A stretch of 64,000 bases of DNA from Nymphaea colorata (Eukaryota; Streptophyta; Magnoliopsida; Nymphaeales; Nymphaeaceae), in NCBI RefSeq assembly GCF_008831285.2, contig NC_045140.1, positions 13,641,036-13,705,035 on the forward strand, written 5' to 3'. A model generated the notes under the pieces. That model was given only the letters and a program-made list of their open reading frames with translations. It did no database searches and was not told the origin of the DNA. Position numbers and translations under genes: made by a program. Each line of letters starts with the position of its first letter. The stretch's first letter is position 1. Positions 37,798 to 49,956 of this stretch are shown piece after piece.

Positions 37798-39332
37798 CAA
37801 AGACTGCCACAATCTTCACCACCAAGGGAGCTTTATCCCGTCACAAATATCACCAAAAGAGGCCAGCAGGAGGAAATGGATGCTCTTCTTTCTCGGGAGA
37901 CTTGGGATTTGGTAGACCCCCCAACACGCTGTGATGTGGTTGGCTCACGATGGGTATTCACCATCAAGTATCATTCTGATGGGTCAGTTGAAAGGTTCAA
38001 GGCCCGTCTTGTCGCAAAAGGGTATACTCAGTCTTATGGTGTTGACTTCTTTGAGACCTTTTCGCCTTTGGCCCGGTTTGGCACTATTCGCTTAATTATA
38101 TCTATTGCTGTCCAACGAGAGTGGCCTCTTTTTCAATTGGATGTAAAAAATGCCTTTCTGTATGGAGACCTTTCTGAAATCGTTTATATGCAGCAACCAC
38201 CTGGTTTTGAGCGACAAGGGGAGTGTTCCAAGGTATGCAAGTTAAAGAAGGCTATTTATGGACTCAAACAGAGTCCCCCCGTGCATGGTTCCAAAAGCTT
38301 ACTGAAGTGTTATCTAAGTGTGGATTTCGCCGATCCCAGCTTGATCACTCATTGTTTATCAAGCGAGGCTCAGCAAGACTTCTGATATTGATTGTCTACG
38401 TGGATGATATTGTTCTTACAGGGGAAAATGATCAAGAGATAGCTCAAACAAAAGAGTTTTTACAGCAACACTTTGCTACGAAAGACCTTGGACAACTTCG
38501 TTATTTCTTGGTATTGAGGTGGCTCGTAGTAATAAAAGAGTTGTAGTGTCTCAAAGGAAATATGTTCTTGATCTTCTACAGGAAACGGGACTATTGGGGG
38601 CTAAACCTGCCACACTTCCCATGAATCCTCGCATTCATATACATGATGATGACTCAGAGCCGTTTGACTCTAGATCTTACAGATCTCTGATAGGGAAACT
38701 GTTATATTTGACTGTCACTCGTCCCGACATTAGCTTTGCTGTGAATAAGTTGAGCCAATTCATGGAAAAACCCCGAAAAGTTCACTGGGATGCAGCTCTA
38801 ATGATTGTAAGATACTTGAAATCAGCCCCGGGAAAGAGGCTACGGTTCAAGAAAGGAGAATGTGTTGACATCGAGGCGTATAGTGATGCTAGATGACAGG
38901 AAGTCTACTACCGGTTTTTGTGTCTTCGTGGGCAGTAATCTTATTTCCTGGAGGAGCAAGAAGCAGAATGTTGTGGCTCGTTCTAGTGCTGAGTCGGAAT
39001 ATAGGGCTATGGCTCAAACTACGGCTGAAATGTCGTGGGTTAGATCACTACTTGTAGAGTTGGGTGTCTCAGTGAATCTCCCAATGAAGATGTATTGTGA
39101 CAACAAGGCAACTACATATATCGCTAACAATCATGTCTTCCATGAGAGGACTAAACACATTGAAGTGGATTGCCACTATATTCGGGACTTAGTTCAAGGA
39201 GGAATTGTTAGCACTATTCATGTCTCCTCAGAAGATCAGGCAGCAGATATTCTCACTAAAGCTCTTCCCATAGGCAATTTCCTGAGATGTTGTAACAAGC
39301 TGAGCATAATTGATATATATGCTCCAGCTTGA
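37798..39332 (+). pseudogene. Copia-C reverse transcriptase / RNase H remnant
   Basis: The sequence reads from [13 protein letters not shown] through [32 protein letters not shown] and YVDDIVLTG to RNase H with SSAESEYRAMA and KHIEVDCHY. The frame is broken near 38275 (run of C before RAWF), near 38512 (loss of one G in the FLGIE motif) and near 38885. At the last site a small deletion removed the DWAG part of the RNase H active-site motif. It cannot make an active enzyme. Confidence 0.92.
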
Positions 39333-39339
39333 GGGGGAG

Positions 39340-39519
39340 TGTTAAAGATACAAAAAGAGGTTTTCTGAAATATTAGAAAGTTAGGGAGGATCTCTTTAAA
39401 TGTTTTGTTATTTTTAGTGGACTTCTCTTGTAATTTTCCCTAACCCTAATCTCTTAATAGAGATTAGGGTCACGTAATGAACTTTAACTTTTTGCCGCCT
39501 CTCTCTCTCTCTCGCAACA
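39340..39519 (+). repeat. 3' LTR of Copia-C (180 bp)
   Basis: Starts TGTTAAAGAT directly after the polypurine tract TTGAGGGGGAG and ends TCTCGCAACA. It is similar in layout to the LTR at 10616-10836. Confidence 0.75.
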
Positions 39520-40344
39520 CTTCCAAAATAGTGTTTTAGATGCAAAAAAGACATTTTGGTCATCTAAATCTCCCCTATGTGGTTTATATATAGTTTGGCA
39601 AACCCAACCGAACATTAAGAATGAAGTGTGCTTAGTCCAAGCTGGTTATATCCACTGCCAAGTGCACAAAAAAATTAAACACCGAGAGGTACAATGACCA
39701 TAATACCCTGATCACTAAAAAGGAGAGCCCCTTATAAGAACAATAAAAGGGTTGTAAAAAAATTAAAACTAAAAACAAAAAGATTTCTTTTTAAAAAATC
39801 ACCAATATACCCCAACTCTCCCCTTCAAGGACGAGGGTGAGGGAATGACGCTGGTGGGATGGGTGCCTGATGAAGGGAGGCAGCTTAGAGCAGGATTTGT
39901 GAATGAAGAAGTTGCAGGGTATACATCCATAGAGCACTGGGTCTGGGTCCATGGTGGGCCCACACAGTGGGCTTCAAAGTGGGCTCGTTGGGATGGGACA
40001 AAGAAGTCCATGAGTTGGAGGGTATGGTAGACATACTAACCATATGAAGGTAATGTGACTACGATAATATTGTATACATGTATGTGTTCCATGGTTATGA
40101 CTGTACTTAAACACAACAATATATATGTGGGTTTATGTACCTATATAATCTTGTATATGGACCATACTATTGTACTATACTGTTTATATACTATCCCTAT
40201 TGTATATAATAACCCCTAATATAGTACCTATATTAGAATATACCTTACTATATTAAGCCTATTTTGATATTTGTGGCTATGATATATACTATATATGTTG
40301 TATAATAGCCACATACGAGAATTCCTAGGAATAGATGCTTATTT
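39520..40344. other. Intergenic DNA without recognised gene
   Basis: A moderately GC-rich patch at about 39800-40020 is followed by very AT-rich DNA with many TATA-like strings. Neither strand shows a domain I can name. Confidence 0.5.
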
Positions 40345-43300
40345 AGTTCCAATCATACTTGTCTCTTGTAGCAAATCAAGAACATATTTTCTTTGGAAAG
40401 AACTAAACCTTTTTTACTTCTTGCTACTTCTATCCCCAAGAAGTAACATAGACAGACAAGGTCATTAGTAACATAGTGTTTGGAGATACTTCGTAGTGTA
40501 TTGTATTTCTTGTTCGCTGTCACCAGTTAAAATAATGTCATCCACATATATCACCATAACAGCCATATCTCTGTCTTTTTTATGAACAATAAATGATCTA
40601 AAGAAAATCTATGAACCACGAACTTGGACACAACATCACACAACTTCTGAAACCATGCTCTGGGACTCTGTTTCAAACCGTTTCAAACCATATAGTCTTC
40701 TTTAACAAACATACTTTGGTACACTCCCCATGTTTCTCAAAGCTTGGCGGTTGTTGCTATAAACTAGTTTAGATAAATCTCCATACAAAAAAGCATTTTT
40801 CACATGTATTGGTACATATTTCATCCATAATGAACTGCAACAGATATAATTAGTCATATAGTACCCAAACTTACCACAGGAGATAAAGTTTCAAAAAAGT
40901 CAATACCATACGTCTTTGTGTACCCTTTTGTTATCAACCGTACTTTGTACTACTCGACTATACCGTTGGAGTTATACTTGATAGTAAATACCCATTTCGA
41001 GCCGTCAATATCTGTCTCAAAAGGACTGTTCAACAAGATCCCAAGTGTGGCGAGATATTAGAATCCATCTCCTCCTTCATTGCTTGGTACCACTTAGAGT
41101 CCAAAAGAGCTTGTTCATGCGAGATTGGGACTGAAGCAGCTGGCAAGGCATCAATAAATGTGCACATATGATCTCTCAAATGAGATGTACTAAAAAAATT
41201 AGAAAGAAGATGAATTGTGCATTGTATGATCCCTTTACGTAGTGCAATAGGTAATTCGTCAGGATGAGAAGCATCAATGGAACACTCGGGCATGTCATGT
41301 AATTCAGAACTACGTACCTCTTGAGAGCAAGACGGTGCAGGGTCATTAGATGACAGATCTTTCTTGAATATATGAGAGAAGGGTCTTTAAACCGCAAAAT
41401 GGAGGGATCGGGACAAGTGGAGGATGATATAAAAAGGAATGGACTCAAGTGGAATAGAAGGAACTGGAAATGGAACAGAATGGGGCATCTCAAACTGTAG
41501 ATAGGAGGGCTTGCATGAAAGAATAGAAAAAACTCGAGAAAGGTTACATCGACACTGATAAACTCTCGATTAGATATAGGATCAAAGCATTGATACCCTT
41601 TGTGATTTCAAAAGTATCCCACAAATACACATTTAGTTGTTTGTGCAACTATTTTATCTCGATTAGGTCCAAGTCGATGTACAAAGCATGTGCATCCAAA
41701 TATACGTGGAGGTAAAGAGAACAAGGCCCTGTTTGGGTAAAGAATTTGAATCGGCATCTCGTTGTCTATGGAAAATGATGACATTCTATTTATTAGGTAA
41801 CATGTGTTTAAGATTGGATCTCCCCAAAAATTTGAAAGGCATATGAGAATGAATCATGATAATGTGGACTACATCCAACAAATGGCAGTGTTTTCTTTCA
41901 ATTACGCCATTTTGTTAAGATGTAGAATTCAAGCAGAGAAGTAAATTTGAACTCGAGAGTATTGTTAGTGCGAACAACCTTGACACAATAATTAAATTGA
42001 GTTTTTATTTCCAATATGAAAGATTTCAAAATACAAAGAGCTTCAAATCTGCCTTTCATCAAAAAAACCAACGTGACTCGAGAGAAATCATCAACAATGG
42101 ACAGATAATAACGAGATGACAACCGACTTGAAACCTGACTAGGTCCGCATACATCAACATGAACTAAATCAAATAGATTATGGCTAGACAGACTTTGACT
42201 CGATAAAAAAGAGGTACGACTATGCTTGCCCAGTTGACAAGCTTCACACTCGATAGAGGTTGTAGAAAAAATCTGAGGGCATAACTGCCGAAGTTTAGGA
42301 CATGATTGATGACCAAGTCTGAAATGCCACGGGAACGCACTTGAAGGTGAATCAACTAAGAATGACGCCTCTTTAATGGATGTATCCAAGGAGTAGATTC
42401 CATCTCTCATGGCCTCCACCAATCTTCCTCCCACTCGATATGTCTTGAAATACACAAGTACTCGAGTCAAAAATAACTCGACAATTCATCTCTTTAGTTA
42501 GTTTGCTTATAGATAACAAATTCTTTGAGAATTTGTGAGTATATAGCACTTCATGAACATGTAAAGATAGAGATAGACAAATATCTCATGTCCTTCTACC
42601 AGAGATAGCCTTCAATCCGCTAATCGAACATGCCGTGAGGGATTAAATTTCTGCAAATTTGAAATACTAGCATCTCCACAAAAGTGTCTAGATGCTCCAT
42701 AATCAATTATCCAACAACCATTGTAAGTAGGGAGTCCTACCTGCAGAATATGCTAAATTTGTGATAGCAGTGCAAGCTGATGAGGTAGAAGGTGTAGAAT
42801 TTGATCGATGCTCCATAATTAAGTCAAGTTCAGCATGACTTAAATTGAGAGATGTAGCATCTACAGAAGCAACAGTAGGATTCACCTTAGGAACCATACT
42901 AATAGCCTATGTGTTTGGAGCTGAAATGGATGAAGATGTCACAGTCGTGGATAGAGATGTGTTAGACCCACTTTGTTCCAGCACCTATCCTCTAAGTGGT
43001 CAAGACAACCACGACATGTGCATTAGAGTCTTCCACATCCTCTTGGACCACGGCCTCTTCCTCTACCAAGGGAAGACTGTTGTGCACGTCGTCCTCATCC
43101 CAATGAGGCAAAGGCAGATGGCTGTGAGTTATTCGTAGATGGAGGAAGGGTAACACCCAATCTGCTTAGCCTGTTGAAGGCCTTATCAAGATCGAAAAAA
43201 TCTAATCTTGTAAGCACTTGGGCCTTGATTGTAGAATAATTTGATGACAGTTAATTTAGAAATTTAACAACGATCATTTGCTCCATGTGAGACTTGAGAC

Positions 43301-43813
43301 AATGCTTGCAAGGAGGTTTTAAGGAATTCATCTTTAAATAAGTATACTTCAGTTTCGTAAAGTATTCAGTTAAATCTATGTCACCTTGCTGCATTTGTAA
43401 ATTCTTATTGAATTTGTAGAATTTTTTTGATGTTCTTGTCTTGAGACTCGAGAATACATCTGCCGGAGAGAATTCTACATAGCTTTAGTTGTATTATAGT
43501 AGCAGAGCCTTGCAGCAATTTGAGGTTCTGTGCTATTCATAAGCCAAACACTAATTATGTTGTTTTTTTCCTTCCACCATGCATACTTGCCGATTTTTTC
43601 TACTGGCTCATCTACTTCCAGTATATATTTCTCCTCGTGTCCAACAACTAATAGCATGAAGGTTCTAGCCCATACATTGTAGTTAGATCCATCGAGTTTG
43701 ATAGTAGATCCAAAGGAAAATGGATTTGAGAAAGCTTTGTACTCTACACCAGCCTCAGTTTGCTGATTTCCAGATTCAATTGTATCATGTTATAGAGATT
43801 TATTAGCAGCCAT
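40345..43813 (-). pseudogene. Copia-D gag-pol remnant
   Basis: Gag starts at the ATG at 43813 (MAANKSL) and is interrupted a few codons later. KLDGSNYNVWARTF and CYYNTTKAM are typical for copia gag. Integrase pieces lie at 42470-41898 (FRLGHQSCPK, CEACQLGKHSR, VHVDVCGPS, IVDDFSR). The reverse transcriptase is visible only in pieces, with VIYVDDIILTG near 40533-40560 and QRKYVLDLLQET near 40380. Multiple stops and frameshifts occur throughout. The RNase H and 3' LTR are missing. Confidence 0.85.
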
Positions 43814-44305
43814 GATAAAATCTCGAAGATAGAAGAATCTGGAAGTCCACAGCATACTGCAATCACGTCTGTAGACTCTGTACTACAGCAACACTACACC
43901 AATAATAAGTAATATTCTGTCCTGCAGTTCATTGTCTCTGCAACTCCATGACAGGCATACTACTACAGCAACACTACAATAAAAAGCAATATTCTGTCCT
44001 GCAACACGTTGTCTCTGCAACTTCGCGAGACGCACACAGTTGCACCAGAGATTATTTCAGATATATATTTTCAAGCATCAGCAACTGTCCACATATGCTT
44101 TGAAGTTCCACCACCGACCTTAATCAACATGAGTTAGGGTTTCTGATCACATTGATATATTTGTGATCAGTACCCTAACCCTTAACAGACAAATACTTTT
44201 TTTCAACCAAAAGAGAGATTATCAGCAACCAGGCATTGATGAAGAATAAGAAAACGAGGAAGACCCAGCAGTTTAAACAGTGTCAGTAGGATCCCAAGAC
44301 TGTCC

Positions 44306-44317
44306 GCTCTGATACCA
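44306..44317 (-). promoter_or_regulatory. Primer-binding site of Copia-D
   Basis: TGGTATCAGAGC on the minus strand, upstream of the Copia-D gag, matches the initiator-Met tRNA 3' end. Confidence 0.88.
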
Positions 44318-44320
44318 TTT

Positions 44321-44500
44321 TGATCTTAATGTTACACCAATATACAAAGAAGATGAGATAGGAGATAGTTGCGAGAAGCTAGAGAGGAGAGAAAGAGAGA
44401 GAAGGGAGCTGTCTTACTCATGGCTCCTCCTCTTCCATTAAATTAAAAGGAACTAATTAGGGTTATGTCTAACCCCTTACATAAAGAGTCCAATAAATAA
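44321..44500 (-). repeat. 5' LTR of Copia-D (approximate)
   Basis: LTR-like DNA next to the primer-binding site, with a GA-rich stretch near 44380-44410. With no second LTR the outer end is a guess. Confidence 0.45.
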
Positions 44501-45339
44501 TTAAAAATTCAAAGTACTACCTAATAATAAAGTTCTAAAATATAGAAAACCTCAAACCAGTACGTTCTCAATAGCCGTAAGGCCCGTAACTACTGGAAAC
44601 AACTTCAAAAAATCAACATTTTCAGCCATGTTCAAACGCTAAACCCTCTATTGAAAATGCAAATATAGGTCTACCCTTAATCATAAATTCAGATATTACT
44701 GATGAGCAGTCAGATTGCTAGTTTAAGAAGCAAAAATTTAATTGTGGTCCTGTCATCATAAAACCCAACCTTAATATCAGAAATGCAGCCTTCTGCTTCT
44801 CTAAGATGGTTTTAAACATAAAGATACAAGAGACAGTAAAGAATATTAAAATATAAAATTTCCAATAAGTGTAACATTTTCCAAAAATGAAATAGCAAGT
44901 AGTGTCACTTACATAGAAGAAATAGAAGACAGCCATCTGTATGAATTTGACCACCACTAAAGGGAGAGAACAGGAGCTCAACGTGCACCCATGAAACATA
45001 AAGTCCTAAGAATAACAAGCACTGTTAGTGCAATAGGACGCCTCCAGGTTCTGTAATGAGCATAATTTCAGGAGCAGCATTGATACATTGATAGATAAGC
45101 ACTGCACAGTGGCCCCTTATTTTCTTGATACATTGATTATCAGGTGCTACCGCTGAAGCAGGTTCAAGCACAGAAGAGGGAGAAAAAGGTTTGCTGGATG
45201 CAAATAATCTCTCAGACTACTCCTTATTTTCCTCTTATCTCTCCTTTTTCTCTACAAAGGCTTCGTATCATACACATGAAGCCACATTAATAGCTTAAAC
45301 ATCAATGCTAGAGCCATTGTTTATTGGATATATTGGTAG
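44501..45339. other. Intergenic DNA downstream of the PPR gene
   Basis: No recognisable coding domain. It probably includes the 3' untranslated region of the minus-strand PPR gene at its right side. Confidence 0.45.
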
Positions 45340-47352
45340 TTACCTTTGTAAACTAAATGGCACAACTGCCCTTCCAAATCTTTTTGCATTTGTTTCAAAT
45401 TTATCATTCATGTGAAGTGCACTAATCAAAGTCTCAGAAGTTGTTGCATCAAGAGCATATCCATTTTGCATCATTTGATCCCATACTTTACATGCCATTT
45501 GGATCTTTGCTTCTCTTATAAGCCCACCAATTACTAATTTGTATGTCACCTCATCTGGATGGCATCCATTGCCTACCATCTCTTCATAAAGATCCATTGC
45601 TTTCCTGACCTTAAATTCCTTACAGAGCCCACCAATTAATGCATTATATGTTATAACATCAGGAGCAACACCGTTCGCTTTCATGTCATGAAAGATATTT
45701 GAAGCTCTATCGATGCGACCAGTCTTACATAGGTGATCAACCATGGTTGTGTACAAAATGACATCTGGAACCAACCCATGTCTCACCAGCTGCTCAAAGA
45801 GCTCCTCTGCCAAATCTAGAAACCCTTTCCTGAAAGAGCCATGTATCAAAGTGTTGTAAGTAACAATATCTGGTAATAGATCTTTTTCAACCATTTCCCT
45901 GAACAATTTGTAGGCCACACCTATTCTGTTGGCCTTGCAAAGTGCTCCAATAATGGTGTTACAAGAAACCATGTTACACAAACCAGCAGTTTGCATCTTC
46001 GTCACCATTGCATATGCCTGGTCCAGCTGATTTGCTCTGCATAGCCCTTTCAGAAGCTGATTGTAACTATAAGCATCAGGTTCTACCCCACTTTTTTTCA
46101 TTCTTTTCACTAGCCTGCTAGCCTTGTCGAGCATCAGTTTATCACAGAAGTAGTTCAGAAGGATATTGTAAGTGACAGCATCAGGCTTGAGGCCATTCTG
46201 TCTCATGAACACTACCATGGCTGTAGCCTTGTCAACACTGCCAGCTCTGCAAAATCCACTGATCAATGCATTATAAATGGCGGCACTTACTTGTATTTTC
46301 TTCTTGGCCATTTTCATGACAGCATCATAAGCTAAATCTACTTTCTTGTGACTGCACAGGCTAAAAACCAACGTCCCGCATGCTACCACATCAACGGATG
46401 GAAATATTTCAATCATGTAGTTCCAAACTTCAGTCGCTTTCTGAAACCTCTTGACCTTGCAAAATCCATTTATAAGTGTTGTATATGTGACCATATCGGG
46501 TTCTCTTCCCCGCTCAGACATTTCATCCATTACCTTCAGAGCAAGATCCAACTTGTTCTCCTTACACAAGTAGTTCAAATATATGTTACATGCCCAACTA
46601 TCTGGAACAATGCCAATTTTATACATGTCAAGAAGAAGATAGTGCACGAAATCAAGGTCGTTTTTCTGGCACAAACCAGAAATAAGTCTGGAGTAAGTAA
46701 AGGTACTCAAAGAGAAGCCTTCCTTCATCATTCGCAGGTAATACTTCTTAACCAAATCAAAATGGTTCTCCTTTATCAAGACACCAATGAATCGATTGTA
46801 ATCAACAGCAAAAACCACACAATCAGATGCAACCATTTGGTCAAATGTCTGAATCGCTAGATGTACCTCCCCTAACTTCACATAGCCAGAGATGAGAAGT
46901 CTATATAGTGACCGGTGCATTAGGAACCTATTCTCCTGAATTCTCCAAAGCACATCAGCTAGCAGCTCAAGTTTCCTGTCCCTAAGCAGTATGGAGATAA
47001 TTGATTTGTACGTGAAGTAGATGTGTTTGTAACCAAACTGCGACTCTGCCCACATGAAAAAGGAAAATGCCACATTGGAATCCATGTCAGCCTTTAGCAC
47101 TTGATTAACAATATAAGTGTTCAACTGTATGCCCAACAATTTCAATTTTATCTCTGTCCCAGGACACCATTCCCGAGACTGGATGATCCGACAAATTCGA
47201 AGCACTGAAATCAGATAAGGCTCATCTTTTCTCCCAGAGTCGAAGAGATCAAGAAGCGGTCTTCTCCAATTCTGATTTTTGTAGGAAAATTTTGTTGGGT
47301 TGTGGCCATGAGCCATACCCATGACCCATAAAGAATGAGAGGGCCTGCTCAT
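45340..47352 (-). CDS. P-class pentatricopeptide repeat protein
   Basis: An uninterrupted 670-residue frame contains about 15 consecutive 35-residue PPR motifs from roughly residue 115 to 640. Examples are VTYTTLINGFCK, YNALISGFCRAG, VTYNTLIHGSFRKG and VITYNALIGGLCKE. There is no E, DYW or PPR-SMR domain, so it is a P-class protein. Such proteins bind organellar RNA and affect its splicing, stability or translation. The motifs DYNRFIGVLIKE and KVWDQMMQNG match what I recall of Arabidopsis At1g13040, annotated as mitochondrial, so an orthologue is likely. The N-terminus here is longer than I recall for that protein; another in-frame ATG lies at residue 11. It is intronless as is usual in the family, and it is the only gene in the window without visible damage. 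The targeting peptide was not tested. Confidence 0.93.
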   Translation of the reverse strand: MSRPSHSLWVMGMAHGHNPTKFSYKNQNWRRPLLDLFDSGRKDEPYLISVLRICRIIQSREWCPGTEIKLKLLGIQLNTYIVNQVLKADMDSNVAFSFFMWAESQFGYKHIYFTYKSIISILLRDRKLELLADVLWRIQENRFLMHRSLYRLLISGYVKLGEVHLAIQTFDQMVASDCVVFAVDYNRFIGVLIKENHFDLVKKYYLRMMKEGFSLSTFTYSRLISGLCQKNDLDFVHYLLLDMYKIGIVPDSWACNIYLNYLCKENKLDLALKVMDEMSERGREPDMVTYTTLINGFCKVKRFQKATEVWNYMIEIFPSVDVVACGTLVFSLCSHKKVDLAYDAVMKMAKKKIQVSAAIYNALISGFCRAGSVDKATAMVVFMRQNGLKPDAVTYNILLNYFCDKLMLDKASRLVKRMKKSGVEPDAYSYNQLLKGLCRANQLDQAYAMVTKMQTAGLCNMVSCNTIIGALCKANRIGVAYKLFREMVEKDLLPDIVTYNTLIHGSFRKGFLDLAEELFEQLVRHGLVPDVILYTTMVDHLCKTGRIDRASNIFHDMKANGVAPDVITYNALIGGLCKEFKVRKAMDLYEEMVGNGCHPDEVTYKLVIGGLIREAKIQMACKVWDQMMQNGYALDATTSETLISALHMNDKFETNAKRFGRAVVPFSLQR

Positions 47353-47786
47353 TTGTTATGAGGTCCTTTACAACTTTGGCAAATCAGTTACAAATAAAAA
47401 CTGAAAAAATAGATTCCCACTAGCCTGCTAAACCTGAGCATACAGCGAATCCAAGGCAGCCATTTACTTAACCCAGCATTCACCTCTTATGACGGACGCC
47501 TATCAAGTTGATGCAAAGGGCTCCTTAAAGCAAACCCCGAAAATACCTGGACTCACTACTCCGTTTTTTGCTTTATCTTCCTCTTTCCTGTTTGCTTCTT
47601 GTTGTGTGTTGCTTTGTTACTAGTTTCAGGTTCACTCTGACAATGTTGATGCTGCTTTGAGATCCTGGGGGGAACCGTAAAGTTCCAACATTGGTATCCG
47701 AGTGTTGGTTGATGAACCTGAAAGAAACAAAACTACAAACTTGTAAGTTAATCAGAAACCCGTGAATCAAAAATGGTTATGTGAAG
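47353..47786. other. Upstream flank of the PPR gene
   Basis: Contains the likely promoter and 5' untranslated region of the minus-strand PPR gene. No specific element can be supported. Confidence 0.35.
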
Positions 47787-48032
47787 CCTGCTATTTGTGC
47801 GTATGCAGACTATACATCTCATTTACTTTGCTACGTTAATAAGTGTTGTAGAGACTTGGAGCCTCAAAAAAAGAGATTGATCGCCCAAGTGGCATATATG
47901 CATGACTCTGCTATTACAAGTGACTCTGTCATTGCCTTTGAGCAACATACGAGTATGCAGTTTTGACAGCTTAGATGTGCATCTCAATGTGCTAGTTATG
48001 TTAGATATCTTAGAGTACTAATCAAAGATGCA
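47787..48032 (+). repeat. Inverted repeat, left arm (246 bp)
   Basis: Starts CCTGCTATTTGTGCG and is nearly the exact reverse complement of 49708-49954. The arms are separated by about 1.68 kb. Confidence 0.92.
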
Positions 48033-49707
48033 TGCATAATCTCTATGTAAACTCAGCTATTACTACTGTTCTGTTTCAGGGTTTCAGCAGTGAAATATGA
48101 AGAAAAAAGAAACCCATATGATAGGATTACTGTCTGCTAACAATATGACTGATACCAAAATCTGCATGACCTAGTATAGTGCCTATAAGCCTCTGTATGA
48201 AGCACAGACTAAGCATGGAATTTTGACTTTGTATCTGCAATAAGACTATGACAGAAGAAACAGAATAATGGAGACAGTACAAAATGAGAAGAGAAGAAAA
48301 ACATAAACACGTTGTTTTCTTTGGGGCCTCACACATTGTGTCGTTGTGCTTTGATAGGTTAAAGTAGCTGTGCATTGTACGCGTGTGCTTGAGAGGGTAA
48401 AAGCTATTTTTTAAGTTGCAAACAGTGTTGTACGTATCGTACGATACGGGGCCGTATCGTACGATACGTATCGTATCGTTTGCAAAATACGATACGATAC
48501 ACCCCCTGTATCGCAAATGGGGGTGTATCATACCTATATCGTACGATACGTGCGATACGGGCCCCCGTATCGTACGATACGTGTGATACGGGCCCCCGTA
48601 TCGTACGATACGGTGCGATACGGCCCGTATCGTACAATACGGGCTGATTTCTAAAAAGGAGACTTGAACCCCATTTTTTCGAGTTTTTTTTATAAAAACC
48701 CACCCCTTCCTCATTTCTAATCTATAGATTGTACCGTTTTAGAGGGAAATCATTGATTTCCATTGTGAAATCATCGATTTCCATTGTGAAATCATCGATT
48801 GTCACCGTGAAATCATCTATTAAACCATGGATTTGTGCATGGGTGGCTGATTCCCATTGAGAGGAAATGGTTTTTTTTTAAACCATGAAGATAAAGATGA
48901 AAAAGAATGATATTGTTATGAATTTTGATGTCTATGAAGTATGAATGATGAACCGTGAACGTGTAAGTTTATAGCATTTAGCAAAATAATAAGTCTATCA
49001 TTATATAAAAGACTAAACCATGTTTTCTATGAAGAATTTATTATTTTTAATTTTTTCTGATTTTTTATGAATTTTTTGATTTTTTTTAAATTTTTTCTGA
49101 TTTATTATTATTTTTTTTTTAAAATTTACGATACGTTACAATACGGCGTATCTTAAAGCCCGACCGATACGCCTTACGATACGCTTTTTACAACATTGGT
49201 TGCAAAAACTAAACGCCTTTGGACATATTGGTATGCCCTGCCTTTTCCTGATGAGCATGTAAATTTGTCCGTTGGTGCTTTTACCTTTCCATCATTCTTT
49301 CCATCACTTGTGTATTTGATTAGTGAAATAAGAGAGGGGAATTCATTCCCAGAGAGTTTCTATGCCCTTTGTAACAGGAGGGTCTTCTGCTTGCATACAC
49401 ACAATTTTAAGAGGGAGATGGGGCAGTATTTAAAAAAAAAAAAAGGAAAAACAATGGGAGCAGACATCATGATTCATGACACCATTGATTGGGGGGCATT
49501 CAGCGGATAAACTGCTCCTGTATGCTAACAATTAAAGGAGAAAGGAAGGAAGCTAGAAAATTTGCTGTTTTGGTGTCTGAGACAGCTATCTTGAACCTAT
49601 GGTCAATATAACCTCGTATCTTTGTGAAGCATCTACAAGGGGGAAAAAGGGACAAAAGAAGAAGAAGAAGAAGAAGAAGAAAGGGAGGAAGAAGAATACT
49701 CTCGAGC
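48033..49707. other. Loop of the inverted repeat
   Basis: Outside the nested hAT element (48423-49198) the loop has no open frame with known domains. It includes a GAA-rich stretch at about 49655-49685. If the pair of arms is a transposon with long terminal inverted repeats, this is its interior and it encodes no transposase that I can see. Confidence 0.5.
48423..49198. mobile_element. Non-autonomous hAT element (776 bp)
   Basis: The termini CAGTGTTGTA and TACAACATTG are inverted repeats with one mismatch, flanked by a perfect 8-bp duplication GTTGCAAA (48415-48422 and 49199-49206). The left 220 bases are a dense array of CGTATCGTACGATACG-type repeats. The right end has several GATACG units followed inward by an AT-rich TTTTTTCTGATTTTTT stretch. 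In inverted orientation this matches the layout of the full-length hAT at 21622-25045. It encodes no transposase. Confidence 0.93.
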
Positions 49708-49954
49708 TGCATCTTTGATTAGTACTCCAAGATATCTAACATAACTAGCACATTGAGATGCACATCTAAGCTGTCAAAACTGCATACTCGTATGTTGCTC
49801 AAAGGCAATGACAAAGTCACTTGTAATAGCAGAGTCATGCATATATGCTACTTGGGCGATCAATCTCTTTTTTTGAGGCTCCAAGTCTCTACAACACTTA
49901 CTAACGTAGCCAAAGTAAATGAGATGTATAGTCTGCATACGCACAAATAGCAGG
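49708..49954 (-). repeat. Inverted repeat, right arm (247 bp)
   Basis: Reverse complement of 47787-48032, with only a few mismatches. No target-site duplication flanking the two arms was recognised. Confidence 0.92.
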
Positions 49955-49956
49955 AC

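Larger units (their letters stand above)
37795..39519 (+). mobile_element. Copia-C, 3' part only
   Basis: A plus-strand copia fragment begins abruptly next to the 5' side of Copia-B and runs through reverse transcriptase, RNase H, polypurine tract (39329-39339) and a short 3' LTR. Gag, protease, integrase and the 5' LTR are missing. Confidence 0.85.

Noticed and set aside
46348-46860. 170-codon plus-strand frame
   Set aside because: Antisense shadow of the PPR coding sequence.
48127-48714. 195-codon minus-strand open frame
   Set aside because: Its repeated RIVRYG-type residues come from the GATACG palindrome array of the non-autonomous hAT, not from a protein.
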